Shown here: piece after piece, positions 33,442-43,075 of the stretch
How the letters are laid out: the number at the start of each line of letters is the position of its first letter
Position numbering within the stretch: position 1 is the first letter of the stretch
Assembly: GCF_007971525.1 (NCBI RefSeq)
Contig: NZ_CP042437.1
Location: forward strand, 3,906,001 to 3,970,000
From: Mucilaginibacter ginsenosidivorax
GTDB lineage: Bacteria > Bacteroidota > Bacteroidia > Sphingobacteriales > Sphingobacteriaceae
Length of the DNA stretch: 64,000 nucleotides
Reading direction: 5' to 3'
The notes under the pieces: model-generated
Database searches by the model: none
The model's input: only the letters and a program-made list of their open reading frames with translations
What the model was told of the DNA's origin: nothing
Position numbers and translations under genes: made by a program

Positions 33442-33912
33442 CTACTTCCTCTTGCTCCTGAAAAAATTCTTCACCAGTTCTGAGCATTCATTTTCACGAA
33501 TACCGCCGGTGATTATGGTTTTGGGGTGGGTTATTTTTTGGTTAAGCCTGCCAAAGCCCAGCTTTACATCATAAGCGCCAAACACTATCCGCGCTACCTG
33601 GAACCAGTAGGATGCCCCGGCACACATTACACACGGTTCCATAGTTACGTATAGGGTACAGCCCTGCAGGTATTTACCACCCATTGAATTTGCCGCCGCT
33701 GTAAGTGCCTGCATTTCTGCATGGGCCGATACATCGTTAAGGCGCTCGGTAAGGTTATGGCCACGGCCAATGATCTTGCCGCCGTAGGTTACTATAGCGC
33801 CGATAGGGATTTCATCTTCCTCCAGGGCATACCGGGCCTCTTTTAAGGCTTCGCCCATAAAAAAATCGTCGGGGGATATGGCGGGCTCGTCTTCGAAATT
33901 TATATACCTCAT
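33442..33912 (-). CDS. tadA: TadA-type nucleoside / tRNA adenosine deaminase
   Basis: A 156-residue CDA-fold deaminase. The zinc site is complete: HAE (about 64-66) with the catalytic Glu, and PCVMCA (about 93-98) with two Cys ligands. EDEIPIGAIV and the end NFFRSKRK agree with tRNA-specific adenosine deaminase (wobble A34 to I); guanine deaminase-like members are the alternative. It abuts the CsaA-like tRNA-binding gene with no gap, which supports the tRNA assignment. An inverted repeat with CAGAATTTAAGAAT arms follows its stop (33352-33440). Confidence 0.88.
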   Translation of the reverse strand: MRYINFEDEPAISPDDFFMGEALKEARYALEEDEIPIGAIVTYGGKIIGRGHNLTERLNDVSAHAEMQALTAAANSMGGKYLQGCTLYVTMEPCVMCAGASYWFQVARIVFGAYDVKLGFGRLNQKITHPKTIITGGIRENECSELVKNFFRSKRK

Positions 33913-34248
33913 TTAAATCAGTTTACTGCCGTTGGGCACAGGTTTATCAACGGCTGCCAGTACAATATCACCATTTTCGTCGGCAAGGCCGGTTACCAGG
34001 AACTCCGACATGAATTTGCCTATTTGTTTTTTGGGGAAATTTATCACCCCTAAAATTTGCCTTCCTACAAGGTTTTCCTTTGTATAGTGTTTGGTAATTT
34101 GCGCGCTCGACCATTTGATGCCAAATTCGCCAAAATCAACCCTTACTTTAAAAGCCGGTTTACGTGCCTCGGGGAAATCGATAGCTTCTAATATAGTACC
34201 TGCCCGCAACTCTACTTGCTCAAAATTATGCCAGGTGATGGTTTCCAT
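33913..34248 (-). CDS. csaA: CsaA-like tRNA-binding protein
   Basis: A 111-residue OB-fold protein of the EMAP/CsaA tRNA-binding family, with VELRAGTILEAIDFPEARKPAFKV (about 10-33), GIKWSSAQIT and QILGVINFPKKQIGKFMSEFLVTG (about 66-89). Acts as a tRNA-binding or chaperone-like protein. The start at 34248 is decided by the promoter: TACCTTTG at 34260-34253 ends 4 bp before it. A longer in-frame ORF to 34356 would run through the promoter and an AATCAAGA repeat and is rejected. It overlaps nothing and abuts tadA. Confidence 0.85.
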   Translation of the reverse strand: METITWHNFEQVELRAGTILEAIDFPEARKPAFKVRVDFGEFGIKWSSAQITKHYTKENLVGRQILGVINFPKKQIGKFMSEFLVTGLADENGDIVLAAVDKPVPNGSKLI

Positions 34249-34252
34249 GGCA

Positions 34253-34260
34253 CAAAGGTA
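34253..34260 (-). promoter_or_regulatory. -7 box giving a leaderless csaA-tadA transcript
   Basis: TACCTTTG on the minus strand, 4 bp before ATG 34248. The transcript would begin at or very near the start codon. Confidence 0.55.
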
Positions 34261-34482
34261 AAATAGAATCAAGAGACAAGAATCAAGAATTAAGACTTTT
34301 TTATGGTGTTGCTCAATAGATGAAATAGTGAAAAGTTTTATCCGGATAATAATCAATGTATTGTGGCTTATTGTCGAATAAAAACCGGGACAAAAACAAT
34401 AAGGGAATTTAAAAATATTACTGTTTCATCTTCAACACAAAGGCTGAGCGCCATTTTAGTAAGGAATAGGCATCTGTTTTAC

Positions 34483-35808
34483 TTAATACGTTTCATGTAT
34501 CCATGTCATCACCCTCACCATTTCGCCCCTGATATCTTTATTTGGCCGGGTAAAATTGTTGTTCATGAAAGCGAAAGCCAGGCGCTTTCCTTTGCGGGTT
34601 ACCAGGTAGCCGCTTTGATTATGATTGTTGGATAACGACCCGGTTTTGGCCCAAACAAAGGCCTTTCCGCCATCTGTTTTATAAGCATTTTTAATGGTGC
34701 CGGTTAGCCCTCCGGCGGGCATCAGGCTATGCAGCAGGGTGTCATTTTTAACTTCGTCGGCAATTTTGCAAAGTAATTTTACCATGCTGCGCGGGGTAAA
34801 TAGGTTGTAGCGCGAAAGTCCCGATCCATCTACCCATTGCGGCTCATCGGGTAAATCATTTAAAAAGTTCTTCTTCGAATAATTGATCACCGAATCGGTG
34901 TTTAGCATATTAAACTTTACCGACGAGCAAACCAGCAACAATTGTTCGGCAATAAAATTATCGCTTGGCTGCAGCATCCGGCGATATACAGAATCGGCGT
35001 TGGCATTATAAATGGTTTTAGCCGAGCTGCTGATGGGCAGGTACGTTAAGTAAACAGGCTTTTTTAAGGTATCTTCCAACAATTCCTTTGTAAGCATGTC
35101 GCTTGTTTTCCAGGGTACCAGTTGGTTGAATTTTTTTGGAATGTCTGTTTGCGGATAGGCAAACCGGTTAGTTAACAGGTCGCGCTGTAATTTAAATCCG
35201 GCAGGCTTAAAATCGGGGTCGCGGGTTAAAAATCTTTTAAAATATTGCGGTTTTACCTGTAGGTTACCATCGGCATCGCCATATAAAAATACTTCGTTAT
35301 CTTCTATCGGGAAAGCGCTTAGTTCCTGTTGGTAATCGTCATTATAATCATCCCATCCCCAGCCGGGGCCAAAAATTTTACCCGTATAACCGGTGGCCGA
35401 CCAATACAGGCTTTTACTGCTGTTCTTTAAAAAGTTAAAACCATTAACCCCCTTCAGGTCGCTGTGTAAAAAAGATGGGTCGCCGGTGCCCCAAAACACC
35501 AGTGAATCATGGTGCATTTCGTACTTTAATGCAGGTATCGAATCGCCCAGCATTTTAAGGCAGGTGTAAAAAGTAAACAGTTTGGTGTTTGATGCCGGGG
35601 TAAAATATTTATCAGAATTTAACTCAAATACCATCTTTTTTTGATCCATATCGTATAAAGCAAAACCGGTAAAATGATCATTGGAAACCTGCGATTGTTC
35701 AAACTGCTTTTTAATATTCCGTTTATTGATGGAATGGCTTTGAATACTGCAACTCCCCAATAATAAACCGCAAATTGTTATCAGAAATGTAAATGTTGTG
35801 CCCCGCAT
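34483..35808 (-). CDS. dacB: D-alanyl-D-alanine carboxypeptidase/endopeptidase (PBP4, S13)
   Basis: A 441-residue periplasmic lipoprotein (lipobox LLGSC, Cys near residue 20). Active-site motifs of the S13 family: SNTK (SxxK, about residue 77), the SGLSRYN motif (SxN-type, about 330) and AKTGSLS (KTG, about 390). It cuts D-Ala-D-Ala and peptide cross-links of peptidoglycan and helps in cell-wall turnover. Length is shorter than Escherichia PBP4 and close to other Bacteroidota homologues. Divergent from the retropepsin gene at 35868. Confidence 0.9.
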   Translation of the reverse strand: MRGTTFTFLITICGLLLGSCSIQSHSINKRNIKKQFEQSQVSNDHFTGFALYDMDQKKMVFELNSDKYFTPASNTKLFTFYTCLKMLGDSIPALKYEMHHDSLVFWGTGDPSFLHSDLKGVNGFNFLKNSSKSLYWSATGYTGKIFGPGWGWDDYNDDYQQELSAFPIEDNEVFLYGDADGNLQVKPQYFKRFLTRDPDFKPAGFKLQRDLLTNRFAYPQTDIPKKFNQLVPWKTSDMLTKELLEDTLKKPVYLTYLPISSSAKTIYNANADSVYRRMLQPSDNFIAEQLLLVCSSVKFNMLNTDSVINYSKKNFLNDLPDEPQWVDGSGLSRYNLFTPRSMVKLLCKIADEVKNDTLLHSLMPAGGLTGTIKNAYKTDGGKAFVWAKTGSLSNNHNQSGYLVTRKGKRLAFAFMNNNFTRPNKDIRGEMVRVMTWIHETY

Positions 35809-35867
35809 AAATATTTAGTTATTTAACCAATTAATGTTGTAAATTTAATATTACCAATTATACCAAA

Positions 35868-37115
35868 TTGTTACTTAAGCTATTTCATAAACTAAAGCAT
35901 TTCCGGTCGTTGTGGCTCTCGTGCCTGCTGGCATTTTGTTTCACGGCAGCCCATGCGCAGTACTTTGATTTAGATGCCCGCAAAAAAAAAGTAACCATAC
36001 CCTTTAAGCTGGTGCGTAACCTTATGGTTATTAAATTAAGCATCAATAACAGGGGGCCGTTTAACTTTATTTTAGATACAGGCGTTGGCCTCATGATTAT
36101 CACCGACCCCAAGTTGGCCGATTCTATAAGCATCCCCAATAAACGTACGTTAAAAATACCCGGGCTTGGCGAAGGTGCTGATGCCGAAGCTTATGTAACC
36201 TCGGCCTTAAAGATAGATATTCCGGGGCTGGTAAGTTATGATGTGGCAGCGGCTATATTAAAAAAAGATCTTTTTAGTTTGTCGGGTTATGCGGGTATGC
36301 CTATACATGGGCTTATAGGCTACGAGTTTTTTAACAACCTGGCAGTAAAAATAGATTTTCAGGACAGCACGGTAACTGTTAGCCGCCCCAAAGACCTTAA
36401 AGTTTTCAGGAAAGGCACGCAGGTACCCATAACCATTGAAGACAGGAAGCCCTATGTAGAAAGCAACGTGATACTGCAGGGTGGCCGTGCGGTAAAAAGC
36501 AAACTGATTATTGATCTGGGGGCCGGGCACCCCATATCGCTCGAAAAAATTATACCTATTTATGGGCTGCCGCAAAAATTTATCGCGTCGGCCAATCTCG
36601 GTATTGGGTTAAACGGGCCCATTAATGGCTTTATTGCCCGCCTGGAATCGCTGGAGATAGGTAAGTTTAAAATAAAAGGCATTATATCATCCTTTCCCGA
36701 CGATGGCAATAACCAATCACGGCTTTCGGTACCCAGGGACGGTAACCTGGGCATTGGTGTGCTTAAACGGTTTTCGGTCATATTCGATTATACCGGAAAT
36801 TCGATGTATTTGAAACCTAATATGAATTTTAAAGAGCCTTTTGAGCACGATATGAGCGGTATTGAATACTATGCAGCCGGAGCCAATTTGGATAGGATAA
36901 TTATAAACCGCGTGGAACCCGGATCTGCCGGCGATGAAATAGGATTGGAACGGGATGACGAGATTGTGGCCATTAACTTTAAGCCGGTTTCTAAAATGAG
37001 CCTTGAAGAAATTGACGCATTATTCCGATCGAGGAACGACAGGAGCCTTTTGCTGGATGTTTTTCATGATAAAAAGCTGGATAAGGTAGTGCTTACCTTA
37101 AAACGCAGAATTTGA
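35868..37115 (+). CDS. Exported retropepsin-like aspartic protease with PDZ domain
   Basis: A 415-residue protein. The signal peptide ends at AAHA/QYF (about residue 30). Two aspartyl-protease half-domains are visible: FILDTGVG (about 66-73) and LIIDLGAG (about 203-210); the second DTG is changed to DLG. A C-terminal PDZ domain lies near 325-410 (VEPGSAGDEIGLERDDEIVAIN). I use TTG at 35868 because no in-frame ATG precedes the signal peptide and the next Met would remove it. Substrate unknown. Monocistronic, divergent from dacB. Confidence 0.8.
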   Translation: MLLKLFHKLKHFRSLWLSCLLAFCFTAAHAQYFDLDARKKKVTIPFKLVRNLMVIKLSINNRGPFNFILDTGVGLMIITDPKLADSISIPNKRTLKIPGLGEGADAEAYVTSALKIDIPGLVSYDVAAAILKKDLFSLSGYAGMPIHGLIGYEFFNNLAVKIDFQDSTVTVSRPKDLKVFRKGTQVPITIEDRKPYVESNVILQGGRAVKSKLIIDLGAGHPISLEKIIPIYGLPQKFIASANLGIGLNGPINGFIARLESLEIGKFKIKGIISSFPDDGNNQSRLSVPRDGNLGIGVLKRFSVIFDYTGNSMYLKPNMNFKEPFEHDMSGIEYYAAGANLDRIIINRVEPGSAGDEIGLERDDEIVAINFKPVSKMSLEEIDALFRSRNDRSLLLDVFHDKKLDKVVLTLKRRI

Positions 37116-37199
37116 TTACCCATTTTTATTTAATTAGGCACCTGTTTTATAAAAAAACGGCAAACTTTGCATAAGTTTACGGTTTAAGTAGACTTATTA

Positions 37200-39842
37200 A
37201 TGAAGAAAAACCCTGTGGCAGGCCAGTTTATGCGCGGCACTGCATTAATTTTAACCGTTTTGGCTGCCTCCTGCGCCACAAAAAAACAAACGGCAAATCA
37301 AACTTTAACCCTTAAAACAACAGCCGGCCCCGGTGGTACAACTGCTACCGCAACCGTTGGCGCCCCTAAAAAAGAGGGTATTAAGAAATTCAGCGACCTG
37401 ATTACAGGTAAGATAAAGGCTGATAGCGGATTGTTTAATACTTATAAGGTTGATGGTAAGTATTATTATGAAATTCCGGATTCGTTACTAGTTCGCGAAA
37501 TGCTTGTTGTAACCCGCTATGTAAAAACTCCGGCCGGTTTAAGAACATTTGGTCAGCAATACGGTGGCGAACAACTTAACGAACAGGTTTGGAAATGGGA
37601 GCGCCATGATAAGCAGGTTTTTATTCGTGTACCCAGCTATAGCGTAAGGGCCGATAGCACATCTGACATGTATCAATCGGTTAAAAACTCAAACCTTGAT
37701 GCAGTTTTAGCCTCTTTTGATATCAAGGCTTTTAATAAAGATACTACCGGGGTTTTAGTTGATGTAACTGATTTTTACAATGGCGATATTGCCGCGATAG
37801 GTTTATCGGACGATGTTAAAAAGGCCTATAAAATTTCAGGGGTTGATGGCGCACGGTCTTACATAGATACTATCAAAAGCTTCCCTATTAACCTGGAAGC
37901 GCGCACGTTAAAAACTTACCGCTCGGGCGAGTCGCCAACGGATAATTCAAACGGCGCAGTAACATTTGAGTTAAATACATCAATGGTATTATTGCCAAAA
38001 ACACCAATGAAACCACGCATCAGCGATGCCAGGGTTGGTTTTTTTGGCCAGCGCCAAACTGATTATGGTACTGATAAACAAAAATCGGAAGTTACGGCCT
38101 ATATCCACCGCTGGAAACTGGAGCCAAAAGACCCGGCAGCTTATGCCAAAGGACAACTGGTTGAACCTAAAAAGCAAATTGTTTATTACATTGACCCCGC
38201 CACACCAAAAAAATGGGTGCCATACTTAATTGCCGGTATAAACGACTGGAATAAGGCATTTGAAGCCGCGGGTTTTAAAAATGCCATTATAGGTAAAGAG
38301 GCGCCTACAAAAAAGCAGGATCCTGAATTTAGTACCGAAGATGCACGCTATAGCGTTATCCGTTACTTTGCTTCTGATGTTGAAAATGCATACGGCCCGC
38401 ATGTATCCGACCCGCGAAGCGGCGAAATATTAGAAAGCCATGTTGGCTGGTACCATAATGTAATGAACCTGCTGCGCGATTGGTACCTGATACAAACAGC
38501 AGCTGTTAACCCGGCCGCACGCAAGGCCCAGTTTACCGACGAGCAAATGGGCGAGTTGATTCGTTTTGTATCATCGCATGAAATTGGCCACACGCTTGGC
38601 TTGCCCCACAATTTTGGTTCAAGCTATGCTTATGCTGTCGATTCGTTGCGTTCAAAATCGTTTACGGATAAGCATGGTACCGCGCCATCAATTATGGATT
38701 ATGCGCGTTTTAACTATATAGCCCAGCCTGGCGATAATGTAACGCACCTTTATCCGCAAATTGGGGAGTACGACCTTTGGGCTGTAAAATGGGGTTATAG
38801 CTGGTTCCCCGGCAATAAAACTGCCGACCAGGAGAAAGATATACTGGCCGACTGGACAAATAAAAAAGCCGGCAACCCTCTGTATTACTTTGGCCGCCAG
38901 GGCACATCAATTGACCCGCGCCTGCAAAATGAAGATTTGGGCGATAACGCAATGAAGGCAAGTACCTATGGTATTGCCAACCTGAAACGTATTTTGCCAA
39001 ACCTTGAAAAATGGACCTACCAAAAAAATGAAGACTATGGCGATGTAAGCGAGCTTTACAACGAAGTTTTGGGCCAGTATTACCGTTATATGGGCCATGT
39101 AACCACCAACATTGGCGGCATGAACGAAAATTTTAAAACGTACGATCAAAAAGGCCCGGTATATGATTTTGTAGGTAAAGGCCTGCAGCATGATGCCGTG
39201 GAATTTTTAAATAAACAAATATTTGCTACACCTTATTGGCTTATTGATAAAGCCGAACTGGGCAAGTTTGATAATGGTGTAATGTATAACCGCATTAAAG
39301 GAATGCAGGTAGCGGTGCTTGGCAATGTACTTAGCCAATCAAGACTGGCCCGTATGTATGATAACGAAGCCAAAAATGGCACAGCTGCTTACACCGTAGC
39401 CGAATTGCTGAACGACCTGCGCCCGGCTATTTTTGCTGCCGGTAAGCCAGATGCGTTTAAACGCAATTTACAGCGCGGGTATGTGGAAAATCTAAGGAGT
39501 TTATTGACCGATGATTTCAGGGGCTTCCCGGGCTTCCCGCCGCAGGTATTGGCTTCGTTTGGATTGACACCAATTAATATGGCATTATCAGATATAAGGC
39601 CTATGGTGCGTGCCGAGCTAAAGAAAATTGACGCCGGCTTACCAAAGGGAGGCGACGCATTAACTGCCGCGCATTATGCTGATTTAAAGCTACGCATAAA
39701 AGAAGCATTGAATCCAACAAGGCCAATAGTTAACTTGCCTGGCGGTGGAGTTATACGTGGCATTAATGGCGAAGAAATGCCGAAAGAAAATACCGGCAAA
39801 GGATACCTTAATTGCTGGCCAAGAACAAATGTGGATAACTAA
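37200..39842 (+). CDS. Large zinc-dependent metalloprotease (DUF5117/DUF4953 type)
   Basis: An 880-residue lipoprotein; lipobox LAASC places the lipid Cys near residue 25. Regions: DUF5118-like N terminus (about 55-100), DUF5117 (about 110-310), then the metzincin-like catalytic domain with HEIGHTLGLPHNFG (about 460-473; HExxHxxGxxH complete) followed by SIMDYARFNY (about 499-508), a Met-turn-like element. Typical of the secreted Bacteroidota family of unknown physiological substrate. Followed by a strong rho-independent terminator. Confidence 0.9.
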   Translation: MKKNPVAGQFMRGTALILTVLAASCATKKQTANQTLTLKTTAGPGGTTATATVGAPKKEGIKKFSDLITGKIKADSGLFNTYKVDGKYYYEIPDSLLVREMLVVTRYVKTPAGLRTFGQQYGGEQLNEQVWKWERHDKQVFIRVPSYSVRADSTSDMYQSVKNSNLDAVLASFDIKAFNKDTTGVLVDVTDFYNGDIAAIGLSDDVKKAYKISGVDGARSYIDTIKSFPINLEARTLKTYRSGESPTDNSNGAVTFELNTSMVLLPKTPMKPRISDARVGFFGQRQTDYGTDKQKSEVTAYIHRWKLEPKDPAAYAKGQLVEPKKQIVYYIDPATPKKWVPYLIAGINDWNKAFEAAGFKNAIIGKEAPTKKQDPEFSTEDARYSVIRYFASDVENAYGPHVSDPRSGEILESHVGWYHNVMNLLRDWYLIQTAAVNPAARKAQFTDEQMGELIRFVSSHEIGHTLGLPHNFGSSYAYAVDSLRSKSFTDKHGTAPSIMDYARFNYIAQPGDNVTHLYPQIGEYDLWAVKWGYSWFPGNKTADQEKDILADWTNKKAGNPLYYFGRQGTSIDPRLQNEDLGDNAMKASTYGIANLKRILPNLEKWTYQKNEDYGDVSELYNEVLGQYYRYMGHVTTNIGGMNENFKTYDQKGPVYDFVGKGLQHDAVEFLNKQIFATPYWLIDKAELGKFDNGVMYNRIKGMQVAVLGNVLSQSRLARMYDNEAKNGTAAYTVAELLNDLRPAIFAAGKPDAFKRNLQRGYVENLRSLLTDDFRGFPGFPPQVLASFGLTPINMALSDIRPMVRAELKKIDAGLPKGGDALTAAHYADLKLRIKEALNPTRPIVNLPGGGVIRGINGEEMPKENTGKGYLNCWPRTNVDN

Positions 39843-39871
39843 TTTATTTCTTCAATAAAAATAGTTGCATA

Positions 39872-39910
39872 AAAAAGCCTGCTTGGTAATTACTTAAGCA
39901 GGCTTTTTTT
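39872..39910 (+). terminator. Rho-independent terminator of the zinc protease gene
   Basis: AAAAAGCCTGCTT and AAGCAGGCTTTTT around an 11-nt loop, ending in seven T, 30 bp after the stop codon. Confidence 0.9.
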
Positions 39911-39984
39911 ATGATTTTTGGCATGCGTTGATGCTCATCGAAATATCTTTTACTATTGAACAAATAGCGGTAATAAAGCAGGGT

Positions 39985-40257
39985 TTACTTAAGCTGACTT
40001 ATGTTTTCAAAAAATGCAACCTGTATATCGAGCAGCGACTTTACATTTATTTTTTCGCCATAGGCATCAAAGCAAAGAAATTTGGTACTTTCAGGATGAT
40101 TTCTGGTGGCTTTTTCAAAAAAGTTGAAAGTTTCAAAAAAATAATGATTGATTGTAACATTATTTTTACCATTGGTTTGCGAGGCATTAAGCCTAAAGCC
40201 GATCGCATCCATCCAATTATGGACCTTTGCGTGTAAATTATTGCTGAGTTTGTTCAT
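39985..40257 (-). CDS. Hypothetical small protein
   Basis: A 90-residue open frame with no recognisable domain. Composition is balanced (HNWMDAIGFRLNASQ near 12-26, FENISQLK at the end) and not repeat-derived, which slightly favours a real gene. No promoter box or coupling supports it, and a frame on the opposite strand covers the same bases. The surrounding 39911-40461 segment holds nothing else that I can support. Confidence 0.3.
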   Translation of the reverse strand: MNKLSNNLHAKVHNWMDAIGFRLNASQTNGKNNVTINHYFFETFNFFEKATRNHPESTKFLCFDAYGEKINVKSLLDIQVAFFENISQLK

Positions 40258-40461
40258 AGGTTAAATGTTTTTTAAGTATAACGAAATCGTTAAGGATTTT
40301 GTTGCACTGTCTTTTATACATTTGTTTAATAAACCCGTGGATAACTGATTTGGCTAAAAAATTAATTAATAATAAAAAGAATGCTTTATATCGCTGTTTT
40401 TTGAAACTAATTATCCACATATCCGTACTAAGGTTACTATATACTACTAAAAATATATTTT

Positions 40462-41430
40462 ATGGGAAGACTACGACTTTTATTACCCGTTTTATTGCTT
40501 TGCATGATAAGTGTAAACTCATGCAAAAAGGATAAAACACCCGGCCCAACCGGGGCAACAGGTGCAGATGGGGCACAGGGGCCAAAAGGAGATACAGGTG
40601 CAACAGGACCACAAGGACCACAAGGAGCAACAACGGGCATTCCCGGCCCAACAGGAGCCACCGGCGCAACGGGGGCCACAGGTGCAACTGGAGCAACAGG
40701 TCCCATTGGCCCGGCTGGTCCAACAGGAGCCACCGGCGCTACAGGAGCCACAGGTGCAACCGGCCCGATAGGTCCGCAAGGCCCGGCAGGCCCAACGGGT
40801 GCTACCGGAGCAACAGGCGCTACGGGAGCAGTAGGCCCAATTGGTCCGCAAGGCCCGGCAGGTCAAACAGGAGCTACCGGCGCTACGGGTGCTACCGGCG
40901 CCACGGGGGCAACAGGCGCTACCGGTGCGGTTGGCCCGAGAGGACCGGCTGGTCCGGCAGGCCCAACTGGAGCTACTGGTGCTACAGGGGCAACCGGCGC
41001 TACCGGTGCAACGGGAGCTACAGGCGCACAAGGCCCGGCAGGACCGCAAGGCCCGGCAGGAGCCGATGGATCTGTTAGCATAAAAAGCTATATAATAACT
41101 AACCAGAGTGTGAGCTCGGCGGCGGCAACCAAGCTTAATGTACCGGCAATTACACAATCAATTGTTAATAGCGGCTTGGTATTGGTGTATTTAAGGGTAA
41201 CAGGAACAACAAGCTTTTACTCCCTGCCTTTCATCAGGATTACTAATGCCATATACCAATCAGATGTGGGCCTGGGTTTTGTAAACATTATTGCCAATTT
41301 CAACTCACCAGGCTACGATTTTAAAGTTGTAGTAATTCCGGGCGGTAGCGTAACCACCTTACAGGTTACCCACCCGGGCCTTAACTTTAAAAATTACAAC
41401 GATGTTGCATCGGCGTTAAACCTGAATTAA
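40462..41430 (+). CDS. Collagen-like repeat lipoprotein
   Basis: A 322-residue lipoprotein (lipobox SVNSC, lipid Cys at residue 20). Residues 28-205 are about 60 Gly-X-Y triplets, mostly Gly-Ala-Thr, Gly-Pro-Thr, Gly-Pro-Ala and Gly-Pro-Gln, a bacterial collagen triple helix with high Thr at Y. A C-terminal globular domain of about 115 residues (SIKSYIITNQSVSSAAATKL onwards) may act as a trimerisation or binding head. The repeats are encoded by near-identical 9-bp units and so are likely to vary in number. Exposed at the surface; role unknown. A terminator follows at 41463. Confidence 0.9.
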   Translation: MGRLRLLLPVLLLCMISVNSCKKDKTPGPTGATGADGAQGPKGDTGATGPQGPQGATTGIPGPTGATGATGATGATGATGPIGPAGPTGATGATGATGATGPIGPQGPAGPTGATGATGATGAVGPIGPQGPAGQTGATGATGATGATGATGATGAVGPRGPAGPAGPTGATGATGATGATGATGATGAQGPAGPQGPAGADGSVSIKSYIITNQSVSSAAATKLNVPAITQSIVNSGLVLVYLRVTGTTSFYSLPFIRITNAIYQSDVGLGFVNIIANFNSPGYDFKVVVIPGGSVTTLQVTHPGLNFKNYNDVASALNLN

Positions 41431-41462
41431 TTAAAAACTGACTGATCTTATAATAACACCCC

Positions 41463-41494
41463 AGAGGCTGCTTTAAAAGGCAGCCTCTTTTTTA
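41463..41494 (+). terminator. Rho-independent terminator of the collagen-like gene
   Basis: AGAGGCTGC and GCAGCCTCT with an 8-nt loop and a T-rich tail. Confidence 0.88.
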
Positions 41495-41688
41495 TTTAAG
41501 AACGTTTGGTTGTTAGTTTAACTTCATAAGAAGGGGTTGAATGGGCGGCACAACAATCATAACTGCGCTACAGGTAATCGCGCTTTGTTAAATTGATGGC
41601 AAGATCGATTGTTCTCTCTTCAGGAATTTTACTTAAAATGATGGCTGCAACCAGCAGAGGGTGGTGGTTAACAACTCAAACAACCACA
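41495..41688 (-). pseudogene. Possible short gene remnant
   Basis: On the minus strand, 41568-41676 reads through 35 codons as a protein-like tail (HPLLVAAIILSKIPEER near its middle) ending in TAG, without a start codon and with a stop just upstream. It may be the 3' remnant of a lost gene. The rest of the interval is featureless. Confidence 0.15.
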
Positions 41689-41714
41689 AATGCCCGACTA
41701 AAAAGTCGGGCATT
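41689..41714 (-). terminator. Hairpin terminator of the TlpA-like gene
   Basis: AATGCCCGACT and AGTCGGGCATT, an 11-bp stem with a 4-nt loop, about 45 bp past the stop of the leftward gene. Confidence 0.7.
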
Positions 41715-41760
41715 CATGGTTACTTGATACGTTATTGGTAAAATAGGGCGAGATTGTAAA

Positions 41761-43017
41761 TTAAAAAGAGCCTTTAGCGGCCTGCGGGGCCTCGGCCAGC
41801 AAATCATCTGTTAGCTTTTCAAATTCATTAATAAACTCTTTGTAGTATTCGCCTGTACCCGGCCCACTGAAGCCGGTGTGTATTTTGCGAACATCGCCGC
41901 TTTTATCAATGATGATGGTTGTTGGGAAGCCAACTACTTTTGATAGCATGGGCAGGCTTTTTGATGTTTCGGCTTTATCACTGGTATAGCCGGTTATCAA
42001 TAACTCGTAAGGCACATTAAAGCGGGTTTTTACCTGCTGCAATGCTTTTTGCGATTTGGCAAAATCGCTGCTGCGTTCATACGCCAAACCTACCACCTCA
42101 ACCCCCTTTGGCTGGTATTTTTTATAATAATTAACCATGTATGCGGTTTCATCCATGCAATTGGGGCACCATGAACCTAATATCTGTACAATAACTACCT
42201 TGTTTTTATACCGGTTATCCTGCAGGGAAACTGTTTTGCCTTCGATGTCTTTAAAAGTAAAATCTATTTTTTTAAAGCCGGGTTTAAGCGCGGTTAACGA
42301 GTAAGCGTCAGGTAATTTTGCGTTAGCATCTTTTACAGCAGCCCAACTTTGCAAGCCCGAGTAGCCTGCATAAAACTTACCGCCCGTAAGCGTTTTATCA
42401 TCCTTAATGGTGGCTGTAAAAGTGTAGGCATGCCCACCGTCAAAACAGGATAGGAATAGCTTATCGCCGGCAACAATACCTTCCAGGTAGCGGTAATCGC
42501 CGGTGGTGGTTAAAAATGTGCCGGTTAGTTTGGAGCCAACCTGTTTAAACTCGCCCACCGTAGTATCGGCGCCATCGCCCTCGCCAATAATGGCCGACCA
42601 TCGCCCGCCTATGTTAAATGCCGGTTTTTCGGGTGCTTTCAAAAAACGCCAGGTAGTATTTGGCGTAGCTGCAAACGGGGTTAAAACGTCCTGGCTTGCC
42701 AGGTGCTTTATCCAGTTGCCCGTTAACTTATCGCCATCCAGCTTTAGTTTAAATTCCGAGTTAAAGAGCGGCATGTGTATAAATACAGAATCGCCCACGG
42801 TAGCAACATCTGTAACCTTAAACCTTTCAACCCCGTTAATAATAGCCAATTGCTGTTTGCCGGCAGTATCTTTAACATCAAAGTTAAACGGAATTTCGTT
42901 CCCTGATTTGGTGCTGAGCGCCCCGCGCCATACACCCGTTTTAAGTTTGGTTTGTGCCGATGCTGCCTGTATAAGCAAGGCGCATGATAAAGTTGCTATG
43001 ATGGGTTTTAATTTCAT
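41761..43017 (-). CDS. TlpA/ResA-family thiol-disulfide oxidoreductase
   Basis: A 418-residue periplasmic protein with signal peptide (ends QAASA/QTK, about residue 22). Residues 25-255 form a Bacteroidota-type beta-rich DUF4369-like region; the thioredoxin domain spans about 260-400 with the redox motif SWCPNC (about 286-291) and the cis-Pro loop GFPTTIIID (about 368-376). It probably reduces disulfides in exported proteins or haem-carrying apoproteins. Monocistronic, between a terminator and the acyl-CoA dehydrogenase gene. Confidence 0.88.
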   Translation of the reverse strand: MKLKPIIATLSCALLIQAASAQTKLKTGVWRGALSTKSGNEIPFNFDVKDTAGKQQLAIINGVERFKVTDVATVGDSVFIHMPLFNSEFKLKLDGDKLTGNWIKHLASQDVLTPFAATPNTTWRFLKAPEKPAFNIGGRWSAIIGEGDGADTTVGEFKQVGSKLTGTFLTTTGDYRYLEGIVAGDKLFLSCFDGGHAYTFTATIKDDKTLTGGKFYAGYSGLQSWAAVKDANAKLPDAYSLTALKPGFKKIDFTFKDIEGKTVSLQDNRYKNKVVIVQILGSWCPNCMDETAYMVNYYKKYQPKGVEVVGLAYERSSDFAKSQKALQQVKTRFNVPYELLITGYTSDKAETSKSLPMLSKVVGFPTTIIIDKSGDVRKIHTGFSGPGTGEYYKEFINEFEKLTDDLLAEAPQAAKGSF

Positions 43018-43075
43018 ATCTCGATAAAAATGTCTACCAAATTAATAGACTATCAAAAGTATGAAATTTAGGCAA

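Noticed and set aside
33913..34356. Longer version of the CsaA-like protein
   Set aside because: The extra 36 codons cross the promoter box and an AATCAAGA repeat.
40238..40420. 60-codon minus-strand frame
   Set aside because: Overlaps the preferred 39985-40257 frame, no motif.
40437..41157. Long Gly/Pro/Ala/Val frames opposite the collagen-like gene
   Set aside because: Mirror translation of the Gly-X-Y repeats; the plus-strand frame has the lipobox and the terminator.
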